A stretch of 42,718 nucleotides of DNA from Chlorobium sp. (GTDB lineage: Bacteria; Bacteroidota; Chlorobiia; Chlorobiales; Chlorobiaceae): positions 1-42,718 of the forward strand of contig JANQMO010000007.1 of the NCBI GenBank assembly GCA_028280025.1, in the 5' to 3' direction. Under the pieces are notes generated by a model. That model searched no databases, was not told the DNA's origin, and saw nothing but the letters and a program-made list of their open reading frames with translations. The position numbers and the translations under genes were made by a program. Below are positions 8,472 through 17,127 of the stretch, piece by piece (the first letter of the stretch is position 1; each line of letters starts with the position of its first letter).

Positions 8472-9581
8472 ATGAGTAGTATTCCACAGCCGGATATTGA
8501 ACAACTGCCAAAACCCGTCGACACCGAAATTCCCACGCAGGAGCAGATAGAAGAAGCTGAGCGGTGTGGATTCCAGTGCCGCGCCAAAGCGGCAAAGGTG
8601 CGTTTTGACGAGCTGTTCCCTGGCCTCATCGCTTCGATCACCGTTGCGGTTGCCGCAACGTTTCTTTCCGAGCATTACGGGGCTCCGACCATGTTGTTCG
8701 CTCTTCTGCTGGGTCTTGCGTTCAGGTTTCTTTCCGAGGGGGGCAAGGCTGTCGAAGGTGTTCAGTATGCCTCGAAAACAATTTTGAGGATCGGTGTCGC
8801 CCTTCTCGGGATGCGCATCACGGTCGAGCAGATTCTTTCGCTTGGTGCCGGGCCGATGGCAATCGTCATTCTTTCCGTCATACTGACGATGCTTTTCGGG
8901 CTTCTGCTTTCCAAGCTCATGGGGAGAGGCAAGCGATTCGGTTTGCTTACCGGGGGGAGTGTCGGCATATGCGGCGCTTCGGCCGCCCTTGCTATTTCGG
9001 CTATCCTTCCGAAAGATGAATACAGTGAGCGCAACACCATTTTTACCGTTATCAGCGTAACCGCACTCAGTACGGTTGCCATGATTGTCTATCCTGTGGC
9101 TGTCGACGTCTTCAATCTCGATCTTGAAACCGCAGGCATTTTTCTCGGCGGTACGATTCATGATGTGGCTCAGGTTGTCGGAGCGGGATACTCCGTTTCC
9201 GACAAGACGGGTGATACGGCGACCTTTATCAAGCTGCTCCGCGTCTCCATGCTTGTTCCTGCTGTTTTTGCCCTTTCACTGATTTTTCATACACGCAACA
9301 AGGAAGAAGGAAACACAGCCGGCGGAGCCTTTCTTCCGCCCTTCATTATTTTCTTTATCCTTCTTGTCGGAATCAACAGTACCGGGATCACTCCCGAACC
9401 TGTCCGTCAGTTCATTGTTTCGGCTTCACGGTGGTGTCTTGTCACTGCAATAGCGGCGCTCGGGATGAAGACATCGCTGAAAGCGCTTTTTGAGGTGGGA
9501 TGGAAGCCGGTTACGATCATCGTCGCGGAAACCGTTTTTCTCGCCATACTGGTTCTTGGCGCGATCATATGGATGGGGTAG
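8472..9581 (+). CDS. YeiH-family (UPF0324) putative sulfate/anion exporter
   Basis: This 369-residue membrane protein belongs to the YeiH/PSE family of putative sulfate exporters. It has a soluble N-terminus of about 45 residues and then roughly ten hydrophobic helices. The conserved stretches LRIGVALLGMRI, GGSVGICGASAALA and GGTIHDVAQVVGAG are present. Substrate assignment in this family is weak. Its place between a rhodanese and tusA and next to dsr supports export of a sulfur oxyanion (inference). AAAGGG upstream could serve as ribosome site. The N-terminal extension with two cysteines (CGFQC) is slightly unusual. Confidence 0.85.
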   Translation: MSSIPQPDIEQLPKPVDTEIPTQEQIEEAERCGFQCRAKAAKVRFDELFPGLIASITVAVAATFLSEHYGAPTMLFALLLGLAFRFLSEGGKAVEGVQYASKTILRIGVALLGMRITVEQILSLGAGPMAIVILSVILTMLFGLLLSKLMGRGKRFGLLTGGSVGICGASAALAISAILPKDEYSERNTIFTVISVTALSTVAMIVYPVAVDVFNLDLETAGIFLGGTIHDVAQVVGAGYSVSDKTGDTATFIKLLRVSMLVPAVFALSLIFHTRNKEEGNTAGGAFLPPFIIFFILLVGINSTGITPEPVRQFIVSASRWCLVTAIAALGMKTSLKALFEVGWKPVTIIVAETVFLAILVLGAIIWMG

Positions 9582-9745
9582 GTGCCGGGACGCTCGTTTT
9601 TTCTTGATTATGGTTATGTAATTATGTAATTTCATTGTCTTGAAAATCCCCGTTCATAACGTTAAATATCCCGGAGTGTGCTTGAGCCCCTGTATTCGGG
9701 GTTGCCGGTAAAGAAAGCAAACAATTATACAAACAAGGAGAACCA

Positions 9746-9982
9746 ATGAGCGACATTGCACCCGCTATGGAACTGGACTGCAAGGGAATGAACTGCCCGC
9801 TGCCGATTCTTAAAACAAAAAAAGCCGTCGACAGCCTCAACAGCGGTGATATATTGAAAATGATGGCAACCGACCCCGGCTCTGTCAATGACATGGACTC
9901 CTGGGCGAAAAGGACTGGAAACGAAGTCATCGAGCATACCGAGGAAGGCGGTGTTCATACCTATCTTATCAAGAAAAAGTAA
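9746..9982 (+). CDS. tusA: TusA sulfur carrier protein
   Basis: This 78-residue protein carries sulfur as a persulfide on the cysteine of the CPLP motif (Cys17), the hallmark CPxP of TusA/SirA proteins. In sulfur-oxidising bacteria TusA hands sulfur to DsrEFH and DsrC. A good ribosome site (AAGGAG) lies 8 bases upstream of the start. It sits 127 bases ahead of dsrN. A GC hairpin follows at 9997-10026. Confidence 0.95.
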   Translation: MSDIAPAMELDCKGMNCPLPILKTKKAVDSLNSGDILKMMATDPGSVNDMDSWAKRTGNEVIEHTEEGGVHTYLIKKK

Positions 9983-9996
9983 TCCTCCCGTCCCGG

Positions 9997-10026
9997 CCAC
10001 CGCACGGAGAGAGTCCGTGCGCGTGG
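9997..10026 (+). terminator. GC-rich hairpin between tusA and dsrN
   Basis: The sequence pairs CCAC-GCACGGA with TCCGTGC-GTGG around a GAGAG loop, with small bulges. No run of T follows, so it may be a weak terminator or an mRNA-stabilising hairpin that separates tusA from dsrN expression. Confidence 0.4.
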
Positions 10027-10108
10027 TGTCAATGCAGTGAGACCGCTACATGAGGAGTTTCCGGAGACAAAGCTTCGGTCTTCCACCCCAGGTTTACAGA
10101 GAGTTATC

Positions 10109-11509
10109 GTGAAAACAGTGCACATTTCCAGGCTGATGGTTTCGGCCGCACAGAAGAGCTCAGGCAAAACGCTGGTGAGCCTGGGCATCATGCGTCATTT
10201 TGTACGGCGGGGGATCGGTGTCAACAGTTTCAAGAAAGGGCCCGATTACATCGACCCGATGTGGCACAGGCTTGTTACCGGCAGGGAGTGCCGGAACCTT
10301 GACCCGTATCTCATGGGAGCAAAGACCTGCCTGGACTCCTTTGCTGCCAACAGCGATACAAACAGCCTCTCCCTTATTGAAGGCAATCATGGTTTCCATG
10401 ACGGTATGGACATCGACGGTTCAGACAGCAGCGCCGGTCTTGCAAGGCTTCTCGGCGCACCGGTCCTTCTTGTTGTTGACAGCCGCAAAATAAACCGGGG
10501 GGCCGCTGCGCTTGTAAAAGGGATGCAGACGATGCCGCCGGAGACTGATATTGCCGGCGTGATCCTCAACAGGGTGCAGGGTGTGCGTCAGGAAGAAAAG
10601 CAGAAAAAGGCGATAGAGCGTTTCTGCAATATTCCCGTTCTCGGGGCTGTCCCTGATGACAAAGCCCTCGATATTACTGAAAGGCATCTCGGTCTGACAA
10701 CGGTCGGAGAAACGGAAGATACCGGGACGATTATCGACAGGGCGGGGGAAAGGATTGCAGCAAGCTGCGATATGGATGCGGTGCGGGCGCTGTTCGACAA
10801 GGCTCCCCCTCTCGAATGGCTGGAACCTGAAAAAGCAGCCGCTACCCGGTGCCGTGAGGTGACGATCGGCGTTTTTCGGGATGCGTCGTTCTGTTTTTAT
10901 TATCCGGAGAATCTGGAGGCCTTGGAGGATAACGGAGCGAGGCTTGTTTTTATCAATGCGCTCGAGGAATCCGTACTGCCGGATGTTGACGGCCTTTACC
11001 TCGGGGGCGGGTTTCCGGAATTGTTTCTCGATACACTGAGTGCAAACAGGGGACTTCTGGATGCGGTCAGGAACGCTGTGCGGTCGGGGATGCCTCTTTA
11101 CGCAGAGTGCGGCGGTCTGATCTATCTCTGCAAAAGCGCCAGCTATCGAGGCAGCACCTATAATCTTGCCGGTATCCTGCCTTTCGATATCGGGTTTCAG
11201 TCCAAACCGGTGGGGCACGGCTATCTCGATCTGCAGAGCTCCTGCGACAGTCCCTGGTATCCAGGAGGCGAGAGAATAAGGGCTCATGAGTTTCATTATT
11301 CGAAGCCTCTTCCGGATGAAGGTGATGTTTTCTGCCAGTTCGATGTTGTCCGGGGTTACGGTGTGACAGGAAAAAGGGACGGCGTTTTGATGGGGAACCT
11401 GTTTGCTTCGTTTGCGCATCTGCATGCAAAATCATATCCCGCGTGGGGAAAAACCTTTGTGTCGCGGGCAACGGAATACCATAGGGAGAAGCATAATAAG
11501 GGAAAATAA
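10109..11509 (+). CDS. dsrN: DsrN, siroheme amidase (cobyrinate a,c-diamide synthase family)
   Basis: This protein belongs to the CbiA/CobB glutamine amidotransferase family. The N-terminal half has a P-loop-like stretch SAAQKSSGKTLVSLG and FKKGPDYIDP; the C-terminal class I glutaminase-like domain carries the AECGGLIYL nucleophile motif and a HxxHF-type HEFHY. DsrN amidates siroheme to make the siro(heme)amide found in DsrAB. Its place directly ahead of dsrC favours that over cobalamin synthesis. The GTG at 10109 gives 466 residues beginning with the family N-terminus; the ATG at 10037 would add 24 residues of unlikely sequence. The true start is uncertain. Confidence 0.9.
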   Translation: MKTVHISRLMVSAAQKSSGKTLVSLGIMRHFVRRGIGVNSFKKGPDYIDPMWHRLVTGRECRNLDPYLMGAKTCLDSFAANSDTNSLSLIEGNHGFHDGMDIDGSDSSAGLARLLGAPVLLVVDSRKINRGAAALVKGMQTMPPETDIAGVILNRVQGVRQEEKQKKAIERFCNIPVLGAVPDDKALDITERHLGLTTVGETEDTGTIIDRAGERIAASCDMDAVRALFDKAPPLEWLEPEKAAATRCREVTIGVFRDASFCFYYPENLEALEDNGARLVFINALEESVLPDVDGLYLGGGFPELFLDTLSANRGLLDAVRNAVRSGMPLYAECGGLIYLCKSASYRGSTYNLAGILPFDIGFQSKPVGHGYLDLQSSCDSPWYPGGERIRAHEFHYSKPLPDEGDVFCQFDVVRGYGVTGKRDGVLMGNLFASFAHLHAKSYPAWGKTFVSRATEYHREKHNKGK

Positions 11510-11739
11510 TATCGTGTATTATGCTGGTTGCAGCGAATTGTTTTTAATGAATATTTGAAGAATATGTATTATATGACTATATAGTCGATCAAGTGATTTT
11601 TTTTGGTGAATATCTTTTTTTCTTTTCAGGAGTCATATTATTTTGACCGTATTTCATCTCTGGAATGAAGAAGGCTTTTTTACCTCTATCAGCATTTGTT
11701 GATTTTCATTGTAAACTCATCCAATCAAGGAGTAGGATT
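11510..11739 (+). promoter_or_regulatory. AT-rich dsrN-dsrC intergenic region with 12-bp palindrome
   Basis: This 230-bp AT-rich gap is the longest inside the dsrN-P locus and precedes dsrC, so it is the most likely place for the main dsr promoter. It contains the perfect palindrome GACTATATAGTC at 11575-11586, 153 bases before the dsrC start, which could be an operator. No -35/-10 pair can be assigned with confidence. Confidence 0.4.
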
Positions 11740-12075
11740 ATGGCGCTAGACGTGAACGGACAGAATATCGAGACTGATGACGACGGTTACTTGATCAATC
11801 TTGAAGACTGGTCCGAAGATGTGGCAAAGAAACTTGCTGAATCGGAAGACATCGAAATGGCTGAAGAACACTGGAGTGTGGTAAACTTCCTCAGGGAGTA
11901 CTACGATGACTATCAGATCGCTCCGGCAGTCAAGGTTCTCACCAAGGCTATCGCAAAGGAGCGCGGTATGGACAAAAAAGCCGCTTCGGAATTTCTCTAC
12001 GGTCTCTTCCCGAGCGGACCGGCGCTGCAGGCATGTAAAATAGCAGGGCTTCCCAAACCAACAGGTTGTGTATAA
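11740..12075 (+). CDS. dsrC: DsrC, sulfur carrier substrate of dissimilatory sulfite reductase
   Basis: This 111-residue protein is a canonical DsrC. The flexible C-terminus ends CKIAGLPKPTGCV, which gives the penultimate Cys and the second Cys eleven residues before it that together form the trisulfide or disulfide state. DsrC brings sulfane sulfur to DsrAB, and DsrMKJOP then reoxidises it. The start at 11740 has the ribosome site AAGGAG 8 bases upstream, and the frame to 11665 is unlikely to be translated. It is the first gene of the dsrCABL run. Confidence 0.97.
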   Translation: MALDVNGQNIETDDDGYLINLEDWSEDVAKKLAESEDIEMAEEHWSVVNFLREYYDDYQIAPAVKVLTKAIAKERGMDKKAASEFLYGLFPSGPALQACKIAGLPKPTGCV

Positions 12076-12128
12076 GGGCAGACAGTCTGTTTCCCTTCCA
12101 ATTATTTGTGAATCAAAGGAGGATCATT

Positions 12129-13355
12129 ATGGCAGATACGAATGGTGCCGGCTCGAACGGGTCGGGCAATGGAAAGTTTCTGAATCCTACCCCTATGCTG
12201 GATGAGCTTGAAAGCGGTCCATGGCCGAGTTTTGTGACGGGTTTGAAGGAACTTGCCGAGAGGACAAAAAAACCCATGCTCCGCGGTGTGATGGATCAGC
12301 TCGAATATTCCTACCAGACGCGGATGGGTTACTGGAAAGGCGGCCTTGTTACCGTAAAGGGCTACGGCGCAGGTATTATAACACGGTATTCCATGATCAG
12401 GGATAAGCTACCTGAAGCGTCCGAGTTTCATACAATGCGTATCCAGGCTCCTCCGGGACTGCATTACAAGACGGATTCGCTGAGGGAGCTCTGCGATATC
12501 TGGGAAAAGCACGGTACCGGGCTTATCGCGCTGCACGGCCAGACCGGGGATATCATGCTCCAGGGCATCGAGCAGGATAAGGTCCAGGAATGTTTCGACG
12601 AGCTCAACCAGAAAGGTTGGGACCTCGGCGGTGCCGGTGCCGGCATGCGTACAGGTGTGTCCTGTGCGGGCCCGGCTCGCTGCGAGATGGCCTGCTACGA
12701 TAATCTTGAAATGCATGAGCGGGTCATGAAGCATTTTGTCGGCGCGGTTCATCGTCCCGAATGGAACTACAAGTTCAAGCTCAAGTTTTCCGGCTGTCCC
12801 AACGACTGCACCAACGCCATCATGCGTTCCGATATTGCCGTTATCGGCATGTGGAGAGACGCCATCCAGCAGGATGATGCGGAAGTGAAAGCATGGGTGG
12901 AAGAAAACGGTATGGAAGCGCTTGTCAACGAAGTCGTCAATCTCTGCCCGACAAGGGCTATCACCCTCAAAGACGGCGGCATTGAAATCGATAATCATAA
13001 TTGCGTCCACTGCATGCACTGCCTGAACGTCATGCCGAAGGCCCTCTCGCCTGGCAGGGAACGCGGTGTTGCTCTCCTGATGGGCGGCAAGAGTACGCTC
13101 AAGGTCGGCTTCAACGCCGGATCGATGATCGTGCCGTTCATGAAGATGGAAGACGAGGACGATATCGAGGAATTTATCGATCTTGCCGACGAGATTATCG
13201 ACTGGTGGGATGATAACGGACTCGATCACGAGCGTCTCGGTGAAACCATCGAGCGTGTCGGAATGAAACCGTTTCTTGACGGGGTCGGGCTCGAGCCGAG
13301 CATCGACATGGTGACAAAGCCCCGTGACAATCCGTACTTCAAGTCGGAGTATTGA
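12129..13355 (+). CDS. dsrA: DsrA, reverse dissimilatory sulfite reductase alpha subunit
   Basis: This 408-residue subunit of cytoplasmic DsrAB oxidises DsrC-bound sulfur toward sulfite in this pathway. The siroheme-[4Fe-4S] ligands appear as CAGPARC (C-x5-C) and CPNDC (C-x3-C). An inserted ferredoxin domain has CPTRAI followed by NCVHCMHC. The start at 12129 follows AGGAGGATC by the usual spacing; the longer frame would overlap dsrC. The first 15 residues are low in complexity (Gly/Ser/Asn), which makes a disordered N-terminal tail. Confidence 0.97.
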   Translation: MADTNGAGSNGSGNGKFLNPTPMLDELESGPWPSFVTGLKELAERTKKPMLRGVMDQLEYSYQTRMGYWKGGLVTVKGYGAGIITRYSMIRDKLPEASEFHTMRIQAPPGLHYKTDSLRELCDIWEKHGTGLIALHGQTGDIMLQGIEQDKVQECFDELNQKGWDLGGAGAGMRTGVSCAGPARCEMACYDNLEMHERVMKHFVGAVHRPEWNYKFKLKFSGCPNDCTNAIMRSDIAVIGMWRDAIQQDDAEVKAWVEENGMEALVNEVVNLCPTRAITLKDGGIEIDNHNCVHCMHCLNVMPKALSPGRERGVALLMGGKSTLKVGFNAGSMIVPFMKMEDEDDIEEFIDLADEIIDWWDDNGLDHERLGETIERVGMKPFLDGVGLEPSIDMVTKPRDNPYFKSEY

Positions 13356-13429
13356 TAAGGGTTCCCGGTAGAAGGATACAACAGTAACAGAATCTCCTGA
13401 AGTGATAAACACATTGTGAGGGAAACAAT

Positions 13430-14509
13430 ATGAGCAGTTCTGAAAGAACCTGGAAAACCGTCGAATCGGGCCCGTATCCCTATAAGGAAGGGCTCCACCC
13501 GGTTGTTAAGAAAAACTACGGCAAATGGAAATATCACGAGTACCCCCGTCCCGGGGTGCTGAAACATGTCGCTGAAAGCGGAGACGTTCTTTATACGGTC
13601 CGTGCAGGAACGCCCCGCCAGGATTCGGTCGACTTTATCCGCGGGCTCTGCGACGTTGCCGACAAATACGCTGACGGCTATCTGCGCTTCACGACCCGTA
13701 ACAACGTCGAGTTCCTGACGCCGGATGAAGAAAAAATCCAGCCGATGATCGATGATCTTGAAAGCCGGGGCATTCCGGTCGGCGGAACCGGCAAGGCCGT
13801 ATCTCCTGTCGCCCATACCCAGGGCTGGCTGCATTGTGACATTCCGGCGACAGACGCTTCCGGCGTTGTCAAGGCGCTGATGGATGAACTGATTGACGAT
13901 TTCCGGGGCATGGACATGCCCAACAAGGTCAAACTCGTCACGCAGTGCTGCGAGCTGAACTGCGGGGGCCAGGGCGATATCGCCATTATCGTCAAACATA
14001 CCCGTCCGCCGCGCATCAACCACGAGAATTTGAGCGAGATCTGCGAGCTTCCCAAGGTTGTTGCACGCTGTCCGGTCGCAGCCATCCGTCCGACGGTCGT
14101 CAACGGCAAGAAGTCGCTGGTTGTCGACGAGGAAAAATGCATGTACTGCGGTGCCTGTTTCGGCGCGTGTCCGTCCATGGAGATCAACCACCCCGAATAC
14201 TCCAAGTTCGCTATCTGGGTTGCCGGGAAAAACAGTAACTCGCGCACCAAGCCTGCCCTTATGAGCCTTGTTGCCCACGGGTTGCCGAACAATCCGCCCC
14301 GCTGGCCCGAGGTCAGTGCCATCGTCAAGCAGATTCTCGATGCGTATCGGAACGGAGCGAGGAAATGGGAAAGGCTCGGCGAATGGGTCGAGAGGATCGG
14401 CTGGAAGAAGTTCTTCGAAGAAACCGGCCTCGAGTTTGACGAGGATATGATCGACAACTACAGACACGCACGAACAACATTCAACCAGTCCGCTCACGTA
14501 CGGTTCTGA
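13430..14509 (+). CDS. dsrB: DsrB, reverse dissimilatory sulfite reductase beta subunit
   Basis: This 359-residue partner of DsrA holds the siroheme motif CCELNCGGQGD and a ferredoxin insertion with CPVAAI and CMYCGACFGACP. DsrAB forms an alpha2beta2 enzyme with DsrC docking at the active-site channel. The gene begins 74 bases after dsrA, with GAGGG upstream as a probable ribosome site. The presence of dsrL and dsrEFH in the same locus marks the oxidative type. Confidence 0.97.
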   Translation: MSSSERTWKTVESGPYPYKEGLHPVVKKNYGKWKYHEYPRPGVLKHVAESGDVLYTVRAGTPRQDSVDFIRGLCDVADKYADGYLRFTTRNNVEFLTPDEEKIQPMIDDLESRGIPVGGTGKAVSPVAHTQGWLHCDIPATDASGVVKALMDELIDDFRGMDMPNKVKLVTQCCELNCGGQGDIAIIVKHTRPPRINHENLSEICELPKVVARCPVAAIRPTVVNGKKSLVVDEEKCMYCGACFGACPSMEINHPEYSKFAIWVAGKNSNSRTKPALMSLVAHGLPNNPPRWPEVSAIVKQILDAYRNGARKWERLGEWVERIGWKKFFEETGLEFDEDMIDNYRHARTTFNQSAHVRF

Positions 14510-14528
14510 AAAAGGCAAGGAGTAGAAC

Positions 14529-16271
14529 ATGAGTCAACTTGATCCCAAGGAGTCAAACCCGGTCCTTGATTTTGCTCTGAACTACGAGTACCCGCCGTAC
14601 CAGGAGCAGACAGGGACCGATAAAGTAGTCGCTTTCGGTGACGCCAGCCACAAGTGCCCGATCTACGTCGAGTGGCGTCCGCCATGCAATGACGCATGTC
14701 CGGCCGGGAACGATATCCGTGCATGGCTGACCACGGTTCAGCAGATCGATACCAAAAAGCTGGACAAGGAGGAGGTATACAAAAAGCTCTGGCTCGAAGT
14801 GAGCAAGACACAGCCTCTTCCGGCTATTTGCGGACGCGTCTGTCCCAATCCCTGTGAAGGCAGCTGCAACCGCATAGAGAAAGAAGGGTCGGTCAGCATT
14901 AACGCATTCGAACGCTGGATCGGCGATTATGCGATACAGAACGGGTTCGATCACGAAAAGCTTACCGACGAGGTTCGTCAGGAGACTATCGCTGTTGTCG
15001 GGTCCGGCCCTGCCGGCCTGAGCTGTGCTTTCCAGCTTGCACGCCGGGGCTACAAGGTCACAGTTTTCGAGGCCTTCAAGGAAACCGGCGGTATGCTGCG
15101 TTACGGTATTCCTCCTTACAGGCTTCCCCATGACGTGATCGATGCCGAAGTGGCAGCGATCGAGCGCATGGGCGTGGAAATCAGATGCAATACCGTTATC
15201 GGAAAGGATATCCGCCTTGACGAGCTCAAGGAGAAATATGATGCCGTCTATCTTGCCATCGGCGCTCACAAGGGCATCAGGCTCGGGCTCGAAGGCGAGG
15301 ACGCTTCCAATGTCCAGACCGGTGCGGAATTTCTCAACAGGGTCAATGCCGGCGAAAAAGTCGAGATCGGCAATGATGTGGTCGTTATCGGCGGCGGTGA
15401 CACCGCGATCGATGCAGCGCGTGTCTCTCTGAGGCTCGGTGCGAAAAACGTCACCATTCTCTACCGCCGTACACGAAAGGAAATGCCTGCAATCGATCCC
15501 GAGATCGAAGAGGCGCTCGAGGAAAATGTCGATATTCAGTACCTGACTGCTCCTATCGGTATTGTGACCGAAAACGGCCGTGCTGTGGCGGTCACCTGTC
15601 AGAAGATGGAGCTCGGCGAACCTGACAAGAGCGGCCGCAGAAGGCCGGTGCCGATAGAAGGTTCGGAATTCGATGTTCCGTGTTCCATGATCATTCCGTC
15701 GATCAGCCAGGAGCCTGAATGGCTCGACGCCGAGCGGTATATCAGCGGCAGGGACTGGCTCAAACCCAAAAAGGACTGGTCTCTCGAAGAAGGTGTGTTC
15801 GCCGGCGGTGACGCAGTTAACCTGGGTCTTGTGTGCGGTGCTATCGGTGATGGCCGTAAAGCCGCCGAGAGTATTCACGCAAAGTTCACCGGTGAATTTC
15901 CGCCGGTCGATGACAGAAGGGTCATCAAGCCGAAGGACATGGAGTTCGATTATTACGAGGACGCCGAAAGAAGCGAACGGAAGCACCTGGCTCCCGAGGT
16001 TCGCGTCAAGGATGGCCTGGAGACCGAGATCGACCAGGGAATCAACGAGGAGCAGTTCATCAATGAGGCGAATCGCTGCATGAGCTGTGGTCTATGTTTC
16101 GATTGCCGCCAGTGTGTTTCGTTCTGTCCGCACGGAACGATCACCCGCTTCAAGGACAATCCCGTCGGCGAGGTTATGTATACCAAGTATTCGGAGTGTG
16201 AGGGCTGCCATCTCTGTCATTTTATCTGCCCGTGCGGATATATCCAGATGGGTGGGGCCGAAGGTCTTTAA
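14529..16271 (+). CDS. dsrL: DsrL, iron-sulfur flavoprotein NAD(P)H:acceptor oxidoreductase
   Basis: This 580-residue protein is related to the glutamate synthase small subunit. Its N-terminal cysteine region includes CNDACPAGNDI and CGRVCPNPCEGSC. Dinucleotide-binding motifs follow: VVGSGPAGLSCA for FAD near residue 155 and VVIGGGDTAID for NAD(P) near 285. A C-terminal ferredoxin domain (about 517-577) has CMSCGLCFDCRQCVSFCP and CEGCHLCHFICPCG. DsrL receives electrons from DsrAB during sulfur oxidation and reduces NAD(P)+. It is a marker of oxidative Dsr systems. The gene starts 19 bases after dsrB with an AAGGAG site. Confidence 0.95.
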   Translation: MSQLDPKESNPVLDFALNYEYPPYQEQTGTDKVVAFGDASHKCPIYVEWRPPCNDACPAGNDIRAWLTTVQQIDTKKLDKEEVYKKLWLEVSKTQPLPAICGRVCPNPCEGSCNRIEKEGSVSINAFERWIGDYAIQNGFDHEKLTDEVRQETIAVVGSGPAGLSCAFQLARRGYKVTVFEAFKETGGMLRYGIPPYRLPHDVIDAEVAAIERMGVEIRCNTVIGKDIRLDELKEKYDAVYLAIGAHKGIRLGLEGEDASNVQTGAEFLNRVNAGEKVEIGNDVVVIGGGDTAIDAARVSLRLGAKNVTILYRRTRKEMPAIDPEIEEALEENVDIQYLTAPIGIVTENGRAVAVTCQKMELGEPDKSGRRRPVPIEGSEFDVPCSMIIPSISQEPEWLDAERYISGRDWLKPKKDWSLEEGVFAGGDAVNLGLVCGAIGDGRKAAESIHAKFTGEFPPVDDRRVIKPKDMEFDYYEDAERSERKHLAPEVRVKDGLETEIDQGINEEQFINEANRCMSCGLCFDCRQCVSFCPHGTITRFKDNPVGEVMYTKYSECEGCHLCHFICPCGYIQMGGAEGL

Positions 16272-16334
16272 TGAAATCCAGGGGTGTCTCTGTTCATTCA
16301 GGGGCGCCCTTAAACGATGGAGGTAACAGGGGCT

Positions 16335-16706
16335 ATGTTCGAAGATATGATTCCCCGGATGGAGGAAGCCGTCCAAAACTCGAGAAAGTGGGCTGAAAAC
16401 GGCTGGCAGATGGGATTCGGCCCGAAAAGTGCACCGGTAAACAACCTGAAGGAAGCCGAAGCGCTGCCGCGCTCCTTTATTTATCGGGAAGAATCGGTGA
16501 ATTACTGGCGTCAGATCCGGCTGATGGGAAACGATGCTGCCGATGCCGGTGCAAGTGCGATCGAAGCGCTGAAAAACGGCGATATCGATGCGGCTGAAAA
16601 GGCGCTCTACTTGGCGTCCTATATCGAGAGGCCGTATGAGTCTTATACCTGTGAGTGGAAGACTCTCCATGACACGGTAAAAGAAAGAATGGCGGAATGC
16701 GTTTGA
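16335..16706 (+). CDS. dsrU: DsrU, small protein of unknown function
   Basis: This is a soluble, mainly alpha-helical protein of about 123 residues with no cysteine before the last few residues, no membrane segment and no motif known to me. It sits between dsrL and dsrE, the position called dsrU in green sulfur bacterial loci (name from memory of that nomenclature). The chosen ATG at 16335 has GGAGGT about 10 bases upstream; the ATG at 16317 lacks one because it overlaps that site. A role linked to DsrL or DsrAB is inferred from position only. Confidence 0.6.
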   Translation: MFEDMIPRMEEAVQNSRKWAENGWQMGFGPKSAPVNNLKEAEALPRSFIYREESVNYWRQIRLMGNDAADAGASAIEALKNGDIDAAEKALYLASYIERPYESYTCEWKTLHDTVKERMAECV

Positions 16707-16742
16707 GTGTTCAGCCATGTAATATTAATAACCTGAACAGTA

Positions 16743-17108
16743 TTGAAGGTGAACATAGGAATCTTGCTCAAGGAAGGACCTTACAACCATCAGGCGTCGG
16801 ATACCGCGTACAAATTTGCCGAAGCCGCGATAAAAAAAGGGCATAAGGTCGATGCCGTCTTCCTTTACAATGACGGTGTAACCAATGTTACGAAGCATAC
16901 GGATCCCCCCCAGGACGACCGCCATATCGCAAAGCGCTGGGATGAACTTCATGAGAAGCACGGTGTCCAGGTGCTGGCGTGCATTGCCGCTTCGAAACGC
17001 CGCGGCATCAATGATGATGTCCTTATCGAGGGTGCCGAAATCACCGGTCTCGGCACGTTGACCGATATCGCGATCCGTAATGACCGGCTGGTAACTTTTG
17101 GAGACTAA
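16743..17108 (+). CDS. dsrE: DsrE subunit of the DsrEFH sulfur-transfer complex
   Basis: This 121-residue protein has the DsrE fold with EGPYNHQASDTAYKFA near the N-terminus and the active site LACIAASKRRG, which places the sulfur-accepting cysteine at Cys80. DsrEFH is a cytoplasmic hexamer that takes persulfide from TusA and passes it to DsrC. The frame appears to start with TTG at 16743, whose second residue matches relatives. GTG at 16749 is an alternative, and neither has a clear ribosome site. Confidence 0.95.
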   Translation: MKVNIGILLKEGPYNHQASDTAYKFAEAAIKKGHKVDAVFLYNDGVTNVTKHTDPPQDDRHIAKRWDELHEKHGVQVLACIAASKRRGINDDVLIEGAEITGLGTLTDIAIRNDRLVTFGD

Positions 17109-17127
17109 ACAGCATTCCCTATCAATA

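Noticed and set aside
10109..11509. Cobalamin synthesis gene (cbiA/cobB)
   Set aside because: The family fits, but there are no other cobalamin genes nearby and the gene directly precedes dsrC, so DsrN is the better call.
11510..11739. Riboswitch ahead of dsrC
   Set aside because: No conserved riboswitch core could be found by eye in this AT-rich region.
12408..13412. Long minus-strand open frame of 334 codons opposite dsrA
   Set aside because: It is the antisense shadow of dsrA in a GC-rich gene; no ribosome site and no recognisable domain. Similar long shadows opposite dsrB, dsrL, dsrK and aprA were left out for the same reason.
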